Assembly (NCBI GenBank): GCA_905221115.1
Contig: CAJNBX010000001.1
Coordinates: 186,001 to 250,000, forward strand
Direction of reading: 5' to 3'
From: a bacterium
GTDB lineage: Bacteria; Bacillota; Bacilli; Lactobacillales; Streptococcaceae
Length of the DNA: 64,000 nt
Position 1 is the stretch's first letter. Every line of letters begins with the position of its first letter. The notes beneath the pieces were generated by a model. That model worked only from the letters and a program-made list of their open reading frames with translations. It was not told the origin of the DNA and did no database searches. A program made the translations under genes and the position numbers. Below are positions 37,540 through 46,557 of this stretch, piece after piece.

Positions 37540-38313
37540 TTATATTTTTTCAACTAAGTCTTTTATCATTCGATGTAGTTCTTCTATCTTTTCAGATTGT
37601 TTCTCTATTAATATTCTCTGACTAGATAATTCATCTTGGAGTTTATCAAATTGTATCTGTTCATCTGGATTCTCCTTTACAAAAAAATTCGTTAAGGTAC
37701 TTGTTAACATTCCTATTGTACTAATCCCTACCAACATTAATAAAACAGCTATCCATTTCCCAAAAAGGGAAACTGGAACAATATCACCATAACCAACAGT
37801 GGTTACTGTCACAAGAGCCCACCAAAGACTATCTGAGAATGATTTTTCTTCAACAACGGATAAAATCGAACTCCCTAGCAATACAATAAAGAAATTGAGA
37901 TAAAGAATATAAAGTAAGCCATTTGTTCGTAAGAGTTTGCTTACCTTCTTTTCCAGCTTGCCAGTTAATCCAACGATTCTTAAAAGACGAGTCAGTTTCA
38001 GTAATTTTGTCAGCCTTGCTAAGCGGAAGATACGCCCTAATCGAAATACTGTAAAAATAGCATTTAAAGGCAGGATAGCTAGCAGATCAAAGATATTTTC
38101 AATTATGAATCGCCATTTCCCTTTACTTAAAAAGAACCGCCATCCATAATCTACCACAAAAACACCCCAAAGTAGTAAATCAATAATGTTGTACGGAGGA
38201 TTGTCCAAATCGACCATCTCAGCAAATCCAAGCAATACCAGAATAACAGAGATTAACGCAAGTATGATAATAGTTGTGTCATAGTAATCCTCAAATAACC
38301 ATTTTCTTTTCAC
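37540..38313 (-). CDS. Voltage-gated-type potassium channel
   Basis: 257 aa. Six membrane segments in the Kv layout. The S4-like segment FRLGRIFRLARLTKLLKLTR (about 89-108) carries repeated Arg/Lys, and the selectivity filter is TVTTVGYGDIVP (about 170-181). The C-terminal 45 residues form a coiled coil (DKLQDELSSQRILIEKQSEK). Probably controls membrane potential or K+ leak; the physiological role in streptococci is not established to my knowledge. Monocistronic, with extended -10 TGTGGTATAAT at 38341-38351. Confidence 0.93.
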   Translation of the reverse strand: MKRKWLFEDYYDTTIIILALISVILVLLGFAEMVDLDNPPYNIIDLLLWGVFVVDYGWRFFLSKGKWRFIIENIFDLLAILPLNAIFTVFRLGRIFRLARLTKLLKLTRLLRIVGLTGKLEKKVSKLLRTNGLLYILYLNFFIVLLGSSILSVVEEKSFSDSLWWALVTVTTVGYGDIVPVSLFGKWIAVLLMLVGISTIGMLTSTLTNFFVKENPDEQIQFDKLQDELSSQRILIEKQSEKIEELHRMIKDLVEKI

Positions 38314-38372
38314 ACTACTTCTCCTATATCATTTGTAAACATTATACCACACCAAATCCCTACTAGATATAT

Positions 38373-38400
38373 AAAAAAGAAGGCCCTCGCCTTCTTTTTT
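38373..38400 (-). terminator. walJ terminator
   Basis: Stem AAAAGAAGG / CCTTCTTTT with a 6-nt loop and flanking A/T runs, at the end of walR-walK-walJ. Confidence 0.85.
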
Positions 38401-39208
38401 ATATATCTGTTAATGGTGTTGCGGTATCTGGTGAGGTATCATAAACCTTAAAGTCTACTCCGACTCCCAGATCAGCTTGTGCCAGCTGGTTGACCATGGT
38501 CATGTGAGCCAGCTCCTTGATATTGTTTTCCTTGGATAGATGACCAAGGTAGATTTTCTTAGTGCGATTTCCTAGCGTCCGAATCATGGCTTCGGCACCA
38601 TCTTCGTTAGAAAGGTGACCCAGATCCGATAGGATTCGTTGTTTGAGTCGCCAAGCGTAAGAACCTGCTCGCAAAATCTCTACATCATGATTGGACTCGA
38701 TAAGATAGCCGTCCGCATTTTCGACAATCCCTGCCATACGGTCACTAACATAACCTGTATCAGTCAGTATGACAAAACTCTTATCATCCTTCATAAAGCG
38801 ATAGAACTGCGGTGCGACCGCATCATGGCTAACACCAAAACTCTCGATGTCGATATCTCCAAAGGTTTTGGTTTTTCCCATTTCAAAGATATGCTTTTGT
38901 GAAGAATCTACCTTGCCAAGATACTTGCTATTTTCCATAGCCTGCCAGGTCTTTTCATTGGCATAAAGATCCATACCATATTTACGAGCCAAAACACCCA
39001 CTCCATGGATATGGTCTGAATGCTCATGCGTAATCAAGATAGCATCCAAGTCTTCTGGCTTGCGATTAATTTCAGCAAGTAGGCTGGTAATTTTCTTACC
39101 CGACAAGCCTGCATCTACTAAAAGCTTCTTTTTTGGGGTTTCCAGATAAAAGGAATTTCCACTGGAACCCGACGCTAAAATACTGTATTTAAAGCCTGTT
39201 TCACTCAT
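38399..39208 (-). CDS. walJ: WalJ/VicX metallo-beta-lactamase-fold protein
   Basis: 269 aa. Metal-binding motif LITHEHSDHIHG plus downstream Asp (LTDTGYVSD) and His (KIYLGHLSKENN) define an MBL-fold hydrolase. In streptococci it is the third gene of the essential Wal (Vic) operon and affects signalling and competence; its substrate is unclear. It begins one nucleotide after the walK stop. Confidence 0.94.
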   Translation of the reverse strand: MSETGFKYSILASGSSGNSFYLETPKKKLLVDAGLSGKKITSLLAEINRKPEDLDAILITHEHSDHIHGVGVLARKYGMDLYANEKTWQAMENSKYLGKVDSSQKHIFEMGKTKTFGDIDIESFGVSHDAVAPQFYRFMKDDKSFVILTDTGYVSDRMAGIVENADGYLIESNHDVEILRAGSYAWRLKQRILSDLGHLSNEDGAEAMIRTLGNRTKKIYLGHLSKENNIKELAHMTMVNQLAQADLGVGVDFKVYDTSPDTATPLTDI

Positions 39209-39209
39209 T

Positions 39210-40559
39210 CTAGTCTTCTACTTCGTCCTCCCATACTTCTTCTTTCACTGCATCCTTATCATAAGGGAGCACAATTGTGAAGGTTGATCCCTTACCGTAT
39301 TCACTCTTGGCCCAAATAAAGCCCTTATGTTGTTTGATAATTTCTTTGGCAATAGACAGTCCCAGACCTGTTCCACCTTGGGCACGACTTCTAGCACGAT
39401 CCACACGATAAAAACGGTCAAAAATACGTGGTAAATCCTGCTTAGGAATACCCAAACCTTGGTCTGAGATGGATAAAATCATCTGATCATCAGTCGTCTT
39501 CATGGTCACTGTGATTTTTCCACCATCTGGCGAATACTTAATAGCATTGTTGAGAATATTATCAATCACCTGTGTCATCTTGTCTGTATCAATTTCAATC
39601 CAAACTGAAGTAATTGGGTAATCTCTCACCAGTTCGTATTTCTTCTCTTCATCCTGCCCTCTTATCTGATCAAAACGGTTGAGGATAAAGGTAATAAAGG
39701 CAGTAAAGTTAATCAGTTCCACATCCAGATGACTGGTCTCATTATCAATCCGTGAGAGATGGAGGAGATCAGTCACCATCCGCATCATACGGTTGGTTTC
39801 ATCTAGAGATACCTTGATAAAGTCTGGTGCTACAGTTTCACACAAAGCCCCCTCATCCAAGGCTTCAAGATAAGATTTAACACTGGTTAAGGGTGTACGT
39901 AACTCATGGCTAACATTGGATACGAAGAGTCTTCGTTCGCGTTCTTCCTTCTCCTGCTCTGTCGTATCGTGTAAAACAGCAACCAAACCCGAAATAAAGC
40001 CAGACTCTCGACGAATCAGGGCAAAGCGAACACGGAGACTCAGATACTCACCATTAGCATCCTGAGAATCAATCATAAGCTCAGGAATTTGGGTGATCAA
40101 ATCACGAAGTTCATACTCATCTTCAATCTTAAGCAATTCTAGAATACTTTTATTGAGAACCTCTTCTTTCTGAACACCTAACTGTTTCTTAGCCATGTCA
40201 TTAATCATGGTAATCTTGCCACGACGATTGGTCGCAAGGACGCCGTCCGTCATATAAGAGAGGATACTATGTAATCGTTTACTCTCTTGTTCCAGATTTT
40301 CTTGGGTTAAACGAATTACTTCTGATAAATCATTGAGATTATTGGTAATATTAGTGATTTCAGAGCTTCCCTGCATATCCAATACCTGAGAATAATCTCC
40401 TGCAATCAGGTCCTTAACTTTTTGATTGATTTGCTTCAACCGAATATTATCCCGACGATTTTCTAGCAAAAGTAAGGTCACTACTAAAATAAAGCCAAGT
40501 AGAATGAGGATAAAGATAAAATCACTGGTTAAAACTGTATCTTTAATTAGTTTAATCAT
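39210..40559 (-). CDS. walK: WalK/VicK sensor histidine kinase
   Basis: 449 aa. Streptococcal form with a single membrane segment (about 13-33) and no extracellular loop, then HAMP (about 35-87), PAS (about 93-200), HisKA with the phospho-His in [14 protein letters not shown] (about 218), and HATPase with [41 protein letters not shown]. It phosphorylates and dephosphorylates WalR to control cell-wall hydrolases. Overlaps walR by 8 nt. Confidence 0.97.
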   Translation of the reverse strand: MIKLIKDTVLTSDFIFILILLGFILVVTLLLLENRRDNIRLKQINQKVKDLIAGDYSQVLDMQGSSEITNITNNLNDLSEVIRLTQENLEQESKRLHSILSYMTDGVLATNRRGKITMINDMAKKQLGVQKEEVLNKSILELLKIEDEYELRDLITQIPELMIDSQDANGEYLSLRVRFALIRRESGFISGLVAVLHDTTEQEKEERERRLFVSNVSHELRTPLTSVKSYLEALDEGALCETVAPDFIKVSLDETNRMMRMVTDLLHLSRIDNETSHLDVELINFTAFITFILNRFDQIRGQDEEKKYELVRDYPITSVWIEIDTDKMTQVIDNILNNAIKYSPDGGKITVTMKTTDDQMILSISDQGLGIPKQDLPRIFDRFYRVDRARSRAQGGTGLGLSIAKEIIKQHKGFIWAKSEYGKGSTFTIVLPYDKDAVKEEVWEDEVED

Positions 40560-41259
40560 TATTTCTCATATAATAACCAACACCGCGACGTGTTAGGATA
40601 TATTCAGGACGACTTGGTGTATCTTCAATCTTCTCACGCAAACGTCTGATCGTTACGTCAACTGTTCGAACGTCTCCGAAATAGTCGTAACCCCAGACCG
40701 TTTCAAGCAAGTGTTCGCGTGTAATCACTTGACCGATATGAGAAGCCAAGTGGTACAAGAGTTCAAATTCACGGTGAGTTAAATCTAGTTCTTCACCGTA
40801 TTTCTTAGCAACATAGGCATCTGGAACAATCTCCAAGTCCCCAATTTGCAAGGGTTGAGTTTTATTTTCATCTGATTCTTGATTATCTACAGAAACCAAG
40901 TCCGTGCGACGAAGGAGAGCTTTAACACGCGCCTGCAGCTCACGATTTGAGAAGGGTTTGGTTACATAGTCATCCGCTCCAAGCTCCAAACCGATAACCT
41001 TATCAAATTCGCTATCCTTAGCTGACAGCATGATAATAGGCACACTACTAGTCTTGCGAATAGTCTTCGCAACTTCTAAACCATCAATTTCTGGAAGCAT
41101 CAAATCCAAAATAATAATATCTGGCTGCTCTGCTTCAAATTGCTCTAGCGCTTCACGACCGTTAAAAGCAGTTACAACTTCGTAACCTTCCTTGGTCATA
41201 TTAAACTTGATAATATCTGAGATTGGTTTTTCATCATCTACAATTAATATTTTTTTCAT
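40552..41259 (-). CDS. walR: WalR/VicR response regulator
   Basis: 235 aa OmpR-family regulator, essential in streptococci for peptidoglycan hydrolase expression. The start is [13 protein letters not shown] with AAGGTG upstream; the longer frame (14 more codons) contains no ribosome site. Receiver with Asp52 in [13 protein letters not shown] and [12 protein letters not shown]. The DNA-binding winged helix has [20 protein letters not shown] and [17 protein letters not shown]. Extended -10 TTTGGTATAAT lies at 41281-41291. Confidence 0.97.
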   Translation of the reverse strand: MKKILIVDDEKPISDIIKFNMTKEGYEVVTAFNGREALEQFEAEQPDIIILDLMLPEIDGLEVAKTIRKTSSVPIIMLSAKDSEFDKVIGLELGADDYVTKPFSNRELQARVKALLRRTDLVSVDNQESDENKTQPLQIGDLEIVPDAYVAKKYGEELDLTHREFELLYHLASHIGQVITREHLLETVWGYDYFGDVRTVDVTIRRLREKIEDTPSRPEYILTRRGVGYYMRNND

Positions 41260-41280
41260 ATGTTCACCTTTTTCTCTACT

Positions 41281-41291
41281 ATTATACCAAA
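41281..41291 (-). promoter_or_regulatory. walRKJ promoter, extended -10
   Basis: TTTGGTATAAT on the minus strand, 21 nt upstream of the walR start. Confidence 0.7.
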
Positions 41292-41314
41292 AAAATAGCA
41301 AGAAGACACAATAG

Positions 41315-42490
41315 CTAGTCTTTGCTACTGTCTAAGTTGGCTTGTGCATAAGCCTGCCAGATTTTTTGTTGGGGTTTGGCAAGTGGAACATCCTTGAACT
41401 CTTCTGGTGAAAGCCAGCGAACTTCCCTATCTGAAAAATCATGAAAGTCACTCACCTGACCTGCTACAATTTGAACATGCCACTTTCGATGGCTAAAGAC
41501 ATGCTTGACAGTCTCAAAACAAACATCAAGCCAATCAACTTCTAGGTCATAGTCCTGCTGGAAACTCTCTTCTGGACTGGGGCCAAAGTTTACACTTTCT
41601 TCTGCAACCTGATGAAAGAGGTCAAACTGCTCCTCTTGCAAAAACTCATCTACTTCTATCAAGGGAAAATGCCAAAATCCTGCCAACAACTTTTCACTCT
41701 CATTTTTTTCAAGTAAAAATTGTCCTTGAGTATTTTTGACCACCAAGGCTTTAAGATAAATAGGAATTGGCTTTTTCTTGGGAGCCTTAATTGGATAACG
41801 GTCCATTGTGCCATTCTGATATGCCGCACTGAAGTCCTTAACTGGGCTTTCTTCTGGTCTTGGATTTACAGGCGCCTCAATATCTGAGCCCAAGTCCATC
41901 AAGGCTTGATTAAAGTCACCAGGCCTTTCTGGGTCAATCAGGATTTCCATCATTGCCTGAAAAATTTTGCGATTACTTGGAATCCCAATATCATGGTTGA
42001 CTTCGAACAGGCGGGCCAAAACACGCATAACATTACCATCTACAGCTGGCTCAGGCAAGTTAAAAGCAATACTGGATATGGCTCCTGCCGTGTAAGGGCC
42101 AATTCCTTTCAAACTGGAAATTCCTTCATAGGTGTTTGGAAATTGACCACCAAAGTCAGTCATAATCTGCTGGGCTGCAGCCTGCATATTACGAACTCGA
42201 GAATAATATCCCAGTCCCTCCCAAGCCTTCAACAAACGCTCTTCAGACGCATTCGCCAAACTTTCCACTGTTGGAAACCAGTCCAAGAACCGTTCATAGT
42301 AAGGAATAACCGTATCCACCCTGGTCTGCTGGAGCATAATTTCAGACACCCAGATATGATAAGGATTTTTACTTCTACGCCACGGTAAATCTCGCTTGTT
42401 TCCATCATACCAGTTGAGGAGTTTCTCACGAAAAGAAAGGATCTTCTCCTCCGGCCACATGACGATACCGTATTCTTTCAAATCTAACAT
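41315..42490 (-). CDS. mutY: Adenine DNA glycosylase MutY lacking Fe-S cysteines
   Basis: Removes A opposite 8-oxoG. 391 aa. The catalytic Glu is in [12 protein letters not shown], the HhH in [13 protein letters not shown], and the catalytic Asp in [12 protein letters not shown]-terminal NUDIX-like 8-oxoG recognition domain is present (about 250-385). The segment after [10 protein letters not shown], where most MutY proteins have four Cys holding a 4Fe-4S cluster, reads [20 protein letters not shown] with none. This cluster-less type is known in lactic acid bacteria. The promoter ends 6 nt before the ATG, so the message looks leaderless. Confidence 0.94.
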   Translation of the reverse strand: MLDLKEYGIVMWPEEKILSFREKLLNWYDGNKRDLPWRRSKNPYHIWVSEIMLQQTRVDTVIPYYERFLDWFPTVESLANASEERLLKAWEGLGYYSRVRNMQAAAQQIMTDFGGQFPNTYEGISSLKGIGPYTAGAISSIAFNLPEPAVDGNVMRVLARLFEVNHDIGIPSNRKIFQAMMEILIDPERPGDFNQALMDLGSDIEAPVNPRPEESPVKDFSAAYQNGTMDRYPIKAPKKKPIPIYLKALVVKNTQGQFLLEKNESEKLLAGFWHFPLIEVDEFLQEEQFDLFHQVAEESVNFGPSPEESFQQDYDLEVDWLDVCFETVKHVFSHRKWHVQIVAGQVSDFHDFSDREVRWLSPEEFKDVPLAKPQQKIWQAYAQANLDSSKD

Positions 42491-42496
42491 ATCTCT

Positions 42497-42505
42497 AGTA
42501 TAACA
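42497..42505 (-). promoter_or_regulatory. mutY promoter, extended -10 next to the start codon
   Basis: TGTTATACT on the minus strand ends 6 nt before the mutY ATG, with no ribosome site between. Confidence 0.6.
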
Positions 42506-42668
42506 CAGAAGGTTTCACCTGTCTTTGTATCTGATTTATAATATTTTCAATAGACAGTATATGACTTTTCTTTCTACTTAAATATTTTTAATATGACTTC
42601 AGCTGAAAATCGATATAATATCATAGAATGCAATTATCCATCTTCATGGTTTGATTTTGAGACAAATA

Positions 42669-42819
42669 ATACTCAATGAAAATCAAAGAGAAAACTAGGA
42701 AGCTAGCCACAGGTTGCTCAAAGCACTGCTTTGAGATTGTAGATAAGACTAACGAAGTCAGTCACATATATAATCCAAGGTGAAGCTGACGTGGTTTGAA
42801 GAGATTTTAAAAGAGTATA
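42669..42819 (+). repeat. BOX element, A-B-C form
   Basis: boxA (ACTCAATGAAAATCAAAGAG), one boxB (AACGAAGTCAG core) and boxC (GCTGACGTGGTTTGAAGAGA, ending AGAGTATAA). It lies in the 547-nt gap between mutY and hup. The preceding stretch (42506-42668) shows nothing recognisable. Confidence 0.92.
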
Positions 42820-42949
42820 AGCTAGAAATACAGTATTATTTAAAATAGTCGATCATCCTACGGATAAACAATAAAGACTCATCTCTCTTATAAAACAATG
42901 AAAACGCAGATTGATATCATCCTAAAACAAGTAACAAAGGGAAAAATAG

Positions 42950-43015
42950 TGTTTTGCCCCAAAAATGCCCCAAAACAAACAAAAAAGCCTGTCACACAAG
43001 CTCAAATGCTTGATA
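42950..43015 (+). pseudogene. Possible integrase C-terminal tail at hup
   Basis: One frame reads CFAPKMPQNKQKSLSHKLKC and ends in TGA inside the hup terminator. The FAPKMPQ ending is typical, as I remember, of C-termini of streptococcal prophage integrases that end at an attachment site. An in-frame stop lies just upstream (42947-42949) and no catalytic box is visible, so only a scar remains. Confidence 0.4.
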
Positions 43016-43028
43016 TGATAGGCTTTTT
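42984..43028 (-). terminator. hup terminator, att-like sequence
   Basis: Stem AAAAAGCCTGTCA / TGATAGGCTTTTT with a long loop, A/T runs on both sides, just after hup. It shares the 17-mer GCTTGATATGATAGGCT and a wider 34-nt similarity with the pyk terminator. Confidence 0.8.
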
Positions 43029-43037
43029 AAAGGCTAA

Positions 43038-43313
43038 TTATTTAACAGCGTCTTTAAGAGCTTTACCAGCTTTGAATGCTGGAACTTTAGAAGCTGCAAT
43101 TGTGATTTCTTTACCAGTTTGTGGGTTGCGACCTTTACGTGCAGCACGCTCACGAACTTCAAAGTTACCAAAACCGATCAATTGAACTTTTTCACCAGCT
43201 GCAAGGTAGTCAGCTACTGCTGCGAATACAGCTTCAACTGCTGCTGCTGAGTCTTTCTTAGTCAATTCTGTAGCTTCTGCTACTTTAGCGATCAAATCTT
43301 GTTTGTTTGCCAT
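43038..43313 (-). CDS. hup: Histone-like DNA-binding protein HU
   Basis: 91 aa, the single essential HU of streptococci. [20 protein letters not shown], then [20 protein letters not shown] with the beta-arm PQTGKEITI and the C-terminal helix [17 protein letters not shown] precedes the ATG. Highly expressed codon pattern. Confidence 0.98.
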   Translation of the reverse strand: MANKQDLIAKVAEATELTKKDSAAAVEAVFAAVADYLAAGEKVQLIGFGNFEVRERAARKGRNPQTGKEITIAASKVPAFKAGKALKDAVK

Positions 43314-43420
43314 GTTAATGATTCCTCCAAATTAATTTCTAATTAACAAATATAATCATATCCTAAAATCCCTTATAGGTCAAGTTAAAAACGCTGTTTA
43401 TTCGCATTTTCTTTATTTTT

Positions 43421-44260
43421 TTAGGAATAGTAACGTACCAAAATAGCCCACGCATTCTCACCTGTATGAGTCTGAATGATAGAACCGGTTTCTAAAACAG
43501 AAATTGGTTTTTCAACATAGGCTTGTAAACTTTCTTTCATCTCTTTTGCCCAGTCAGCATTACCAGAATATGAAATTCCAATCTCTGCTACAGAACGTTC
43601 AGAGAGAGATGTTGTCAACTCATCTAACCATTTTTTAAAGGTTTTAGCACCGCGACCTTTAACTATTGGCTGCAATTCATGGTCTTTCATTTGCATGACA
43701 ACACGGATATTGAGAAGTGAGCTCAACAATCCAGTTACACGGCCAATTCGTCCACCTTTTACTAGATTTTCTAGAGTAGAAACACCAATATAAAGCTCTG
43801 TATGTTTTTTCACCTCTTCAACGTGAGATAAAATTTCCGCCATATCTTTGCCTTCTTGTGCTAATTTCGCAGCCTCAACAACTTGGAATTTCAAGGCTTG
43901 GTCAGTAAATGAACTATCGATAACTGTCACGTCGGCAGTAGATAGGCTGGCACCTTGGCGTGCTGCTTCTACAGTCCCCGAAAGAGCATGGGACATATGA
44001 ATAGCAAGAATCTGGCTACCATCCTTGCATAGCTCTTCAAAAACTTCAGCGAAGACACCTACAGGTGGTTGACTTGTCTTAGGAAGATTCTTACTTGCTT
44101 GCATCAACTGAAGAAATTTACCTTCTTCTTTCAAATCGGCATCAGAATAAACAACATTATCAATCATTACAGATAATGGAACAATTGTAATATCTAATTG
44201 TTTTACGAGTTCAGGTTCAATAGTAACAGATGAATCGGTTACAATCTTAATTTTTGTCAT
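43421..44260 (-). CDS. DegV-family fatty-acid-binding protein
   Basis: 279 aa. Two-domain DegV fold binding a fatty acid, by family a FakB-type subunit presenting fatty acids to the kinase FakA. Seen: [32 protein letters not shown] (TSQP motif), [18 protein letters not shown] and [20 protein letters not shown]. The ribosome site is weak (AGAAAG). Not in an operon with fakA here. Confidence 0.9.
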   Translation of the reverse strand: MTKIKIVTDSSVTIEPELVKQLDITIVPLSVMIDNVVYSDADLKEEGKFLQLMQASKNLPKTSQPPVGVFAEVFEELCKDGSQILAIHMSHALSGTVEAARQGASLSTADVTVIDSSFTDQALKFQVVEAAKLAQEGKDMAEILSHVEEVKKHTELYIGVSTLENLVKGGRIGRVTGLLSSLLNIRVVMQMKDHELQPIVKGRGAKTFKKWLDELTTSLSERSVAEIGISYSGNADWAKEMKESLQAYVEKPISVLETGSIIQTHTGENAWAILVRYYS

Positions 44261-44367
44261 AGTATCAATCTTTCTATTTTAGGATTCAGATTGGTTTTCT
44301 TACTTTTAATTATATCAAAAAAAGATTAAAAATCCTAATGGAGTCAATCAAATTTTCCGTAAAAATT

Positions 44368-44376
44368 TGATATAAT
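44368..44376 (+). promoter_or_regulatory. Promoter of the YitT-type gene, extended -10
   Basis: TGATATAAT lies 26 nt before the ATG, followed by AAAGAGGTG as ribosome site. Confidence 0.65.
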
Positions 44377-44401
44377 CTACTTATAAGAAAAGAGGTGCCC
44401 T

Positions 44402-45250
44402 ATGATTAAAAAAATTTACCCAATTTTTACCATTTTACTAGGTGCTGCTATTTATGCTTTTGGCCTGACTTATTTTGTAGTTCCTCATCATCTCTTTGAA
44501 GGAGGAGCGACAGGTATTACCCTCATCACCTTTTATCTTTTTAAAATCCCTGTTTCGCTTATGAACTTGCTGATTAACATTCCCCTTTTCATCCTAGCTT
44601 GGAAGATTTTTGGAGCAAAATCTCTCTATTCTAGTTTGCTTGGAACCTTAGCTTTGTCAGCTTGGTTGGCTTTTTTTGAGCGTATTCCCCTTCATATTGA
44701 CCTTCAAGGTGATTTACTAATCACTGCCCTTATAGCAGGAATTCTATTGGGAATCGGTCTTGGAATTATCTTTAATGCTGGAGGTACAACTGGTGGAACT
44801 GATATTCTAGCTCGTATTCTCAATAAATACACTCATATATCTATGGGGAAACTACTCTTTATCTTAGATTTTTGTATTCTCATGCTGATTCTCATCATCT
44901 TCAAGGATTTGAGATTGGTTTCCTACACGCTCTTATTTGATTTTATCGTTTCTCGTGTCATTGATTTGATTGGAGAAGGTGGCTATGCTGGTAAAGGCTT
45001 TATGATTATCACAAAACGTCCTGACCAACTTGCTAAAGCGATTAATGATGACCTAGGAAGAGGCGTTACTTTTATTTCTGGTCAAGGCTACTATAGTAAA
45101 GAAAATTTGAAAATCATTTACTGTATTGTCGGTAGAAATGAGATTGTGAAAATGAAGGAAATGATTCATCGAATCGATCCTCAAGCCTTTATAACCATTA
45201 CAGAAGCCCATGAAATCCTTGGTGAAGGATTCACCTTTGAAAAAGAATAA
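44402..45250 (+). CDS. YitT-family membrane protein (DUF161/DUF2179)
   Basis: 282 aa. About five or six N-terminal membrane segments (residues 5-200; GATGITLITFYLFKIPVSLMN and FNAGGTTGGTDILARILNKY are family motifs). A cytoplasmic DUF2179 domain follows (about 200-282; RGVTFISGQGYYSKENLKII, EAHEILGEGF). Function unknown; possibly a small-molecule transporter with a ferredoxin-like regulatory tail. Convergent with ribF. Confidence 0.88.
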   Translation: MIKKIYPIFTILLGAAIYAFGLTYFVVPHHLFEGGATGITLITFYLFKIPVSLMNLLINIPLFILAWKIFGAKSLYSSLLGTLALSAWLAFFERIPLHIDLQGDLLITALIAGILLGIGLGIIFNAGGTTGGTDILARILNKYTHISMGKLLFILDFCILMLILIIFKDLRLVSYTLLFDFIVSRVIDLIGEGGYAGKGFMIITKRPDQLAKAINDDLGRGVTFISGQGYYSKENLKIIYCIVGRNEIVKMKEMIHRIDPQAFITITEAHEILGEGFTFEKE

Positions 45251-45326
45251 AAAGAGGTAGTGTAGTGACCTCAAAAGTTAGACTTATTCATCTATCTTTT
45301 GGGTTACAAACAACCTCTTTTTTAAT
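45251..45326. terminator. Weak long-loop inverted repeat between yitT-type gene and ribF
   Basis: AAAGAGGT (45251-45258) and ACCTCTTT (45313-45320) could pair across a 54-nt loop, with T run TTTTTT after it. It may end both convergent transcripts. Confidence 0.4.
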
Positions 45327-45337
45327 TATTCAAACTC

Positions 45338-46255
45338 TTAAGACCAATTCCGAGCTACTTCTTCATCAGCCTTTAACTGATCCACTAATTGATCAACTGA
45401 ATCAAATTTGGTCATATCTCGAATGCGATCAAGCCAATAAACCATGACGGTTTCTCCATAAATATCTTGATTAAAATCAAAAATATTGACTTCAAAACGT
45501 GCTTCTTCTCCATCAAAGGTCACATTTTTCCCGACACTAGCCATAGCACGATACTTCTGTCTTTGAATCTCAACATCAACGACATAAACGCCATCTGCTG
45601 GCATATAAGTACGATCTAAAAGCACCAAATTAGCTGTTGGATAACCAATCGTACGACCACGAGCATTGCCATGAACCACCATACCTCTTGATGGAAGCGG
45701 TGCCCCCAAAAGTTCTCCTGCTTCTTTCACATTTCCATCTAAAATAGCTTGACGGATACGAGTTGAACTAATCTTTCCTTTCTCATCTTCTACAGGTGGA
45801 ACGATAATGACTTCTCCATCAAAGTAATCCTTTAAGTCTTCTGCCGTTTTTTGGTCAGAACCAAATGTATAATCAAAACCTGCAACAATAATTTTGGCAT
45901 TCATAACCTTGATATAAGTTGCAAAAAATTCTTCTGCCGTGAGACTAGCGAATTGACTACTAAAATCAAGGAGATATAATTCTTCTACGCCTTCACGCTT
46001 TAATTTTCTTTCACGTTCAGCAGGGTTCAAAATATGTAAAAACAGATCAGGATGATAAGGCTCTAAAGCGATCTTTGGAGATTCATTAAAGGTCATAACG
46101 ACGATAGGTAATAAATCTTTTCTCGCAGCCTTATTGGCAACACGAAATAATTCTTGATGCCCCTTGTGTATACCATCAAAATAGCCGAGAACAACGACTG
46201 AATCAGATGGTGTGCCAATATCTTTTTGGTTTTTTATAGGAATAGTAATAATCAT
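45338..46255 (-). CDS. ribF: Bifunctional riboflavin kinase / FAD synthetase
   Basis: 305 aa. The N-terminal nucleotidyltransferase (about 15-180; VVLGYFDGIHKGHQELF, GFDYTFGS, ISSTRIRQAI) makes FAD. The C-terminal riboflavin kinase (about 183-305; GRTIGYPTANLVL, PADGVYVVDV) makes FMN. It supplies the flavins used by nox and the apbE operon in this window. Confidence 0.96.
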   Translation of the reverse strand: MIITIPIKNQKDIGTPSDSVVVLGYFDGIHKGHQELFRVANKAARKDLLPIVVMTFNESPKIALEPYHPDLFLHILNPAERERKLKREGVEELYLLDFSSQFASLTAEEFFATYIKVMNAKIIVAGFDYTFGSDQKTAEDLKDYFDGEVIIVPPVEDEKGKISSTRIRQAILDGNVKEAGELLGAPLPSRGMVVHGNARGRTIGYPTANLVLLDRTYMPADGVYVVDVEIQRQKYRAMASVGKNVTFDGEEARFEVNIFDFNQDIYGETVMVYWLDRIRDMTKFDSVDQLVDQLKADEEVARNWS

Positions 46256-46504
46256 AAAATAATTATATCATAGCGATAGCTATTTCTGGAACAGAAAATC
46301 TGAAATGTCGTTTTTTTAACCTGAAATAGCCATTTTTGCAAAAGGTAGTACCATACAAATATATATTGACTCTGATATACTAGAATTACAAAAAAGGTGA
46401 ACGATTAACATCATAAGCCATTCCCAATTTATTCTCATCGTATCACAATTCATCATCATTCTTGAGTGAAGAACTGATAGTTGAATAACCTGCACTAATA
46501 TCGC
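46256..46504. other. Gene-less spacer with an orphan promoter and ribosome site
   Basis: On the plus strand TGATATACT (extended -10, 46373-46381) is followed by AAAAAAGGTGAACGATT (46389-46405), a good ribosome site, but no reading frame of any length follows. This looks like the leftover front end of a lost gene. Nothing else is recognisable. Confidence 0.45.
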
Positions 46505-46534
46505 AAAAGCCAGCGTCATAAAACGCTGGCTTTT
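46505..46534 (-). terminator. carB terminator
   Basis: 12-bp stem (AAAAGCCAGCGT / ACGCTGGCTTTT) with a 6-nt loop, 24 nt past the carB stop. Confidence 0.9.
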
Positions 46535-46557
46535 AAACTGTGAAAAACTTTTCTAAA

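Noticed and set aside
42898..43185. 95-codon plus-strand frame overlapping hup
   Set aside because: It starts in an integrase scar, crosses the hup terminator and runs antisense into hup; no family resemblance or ribosome site.
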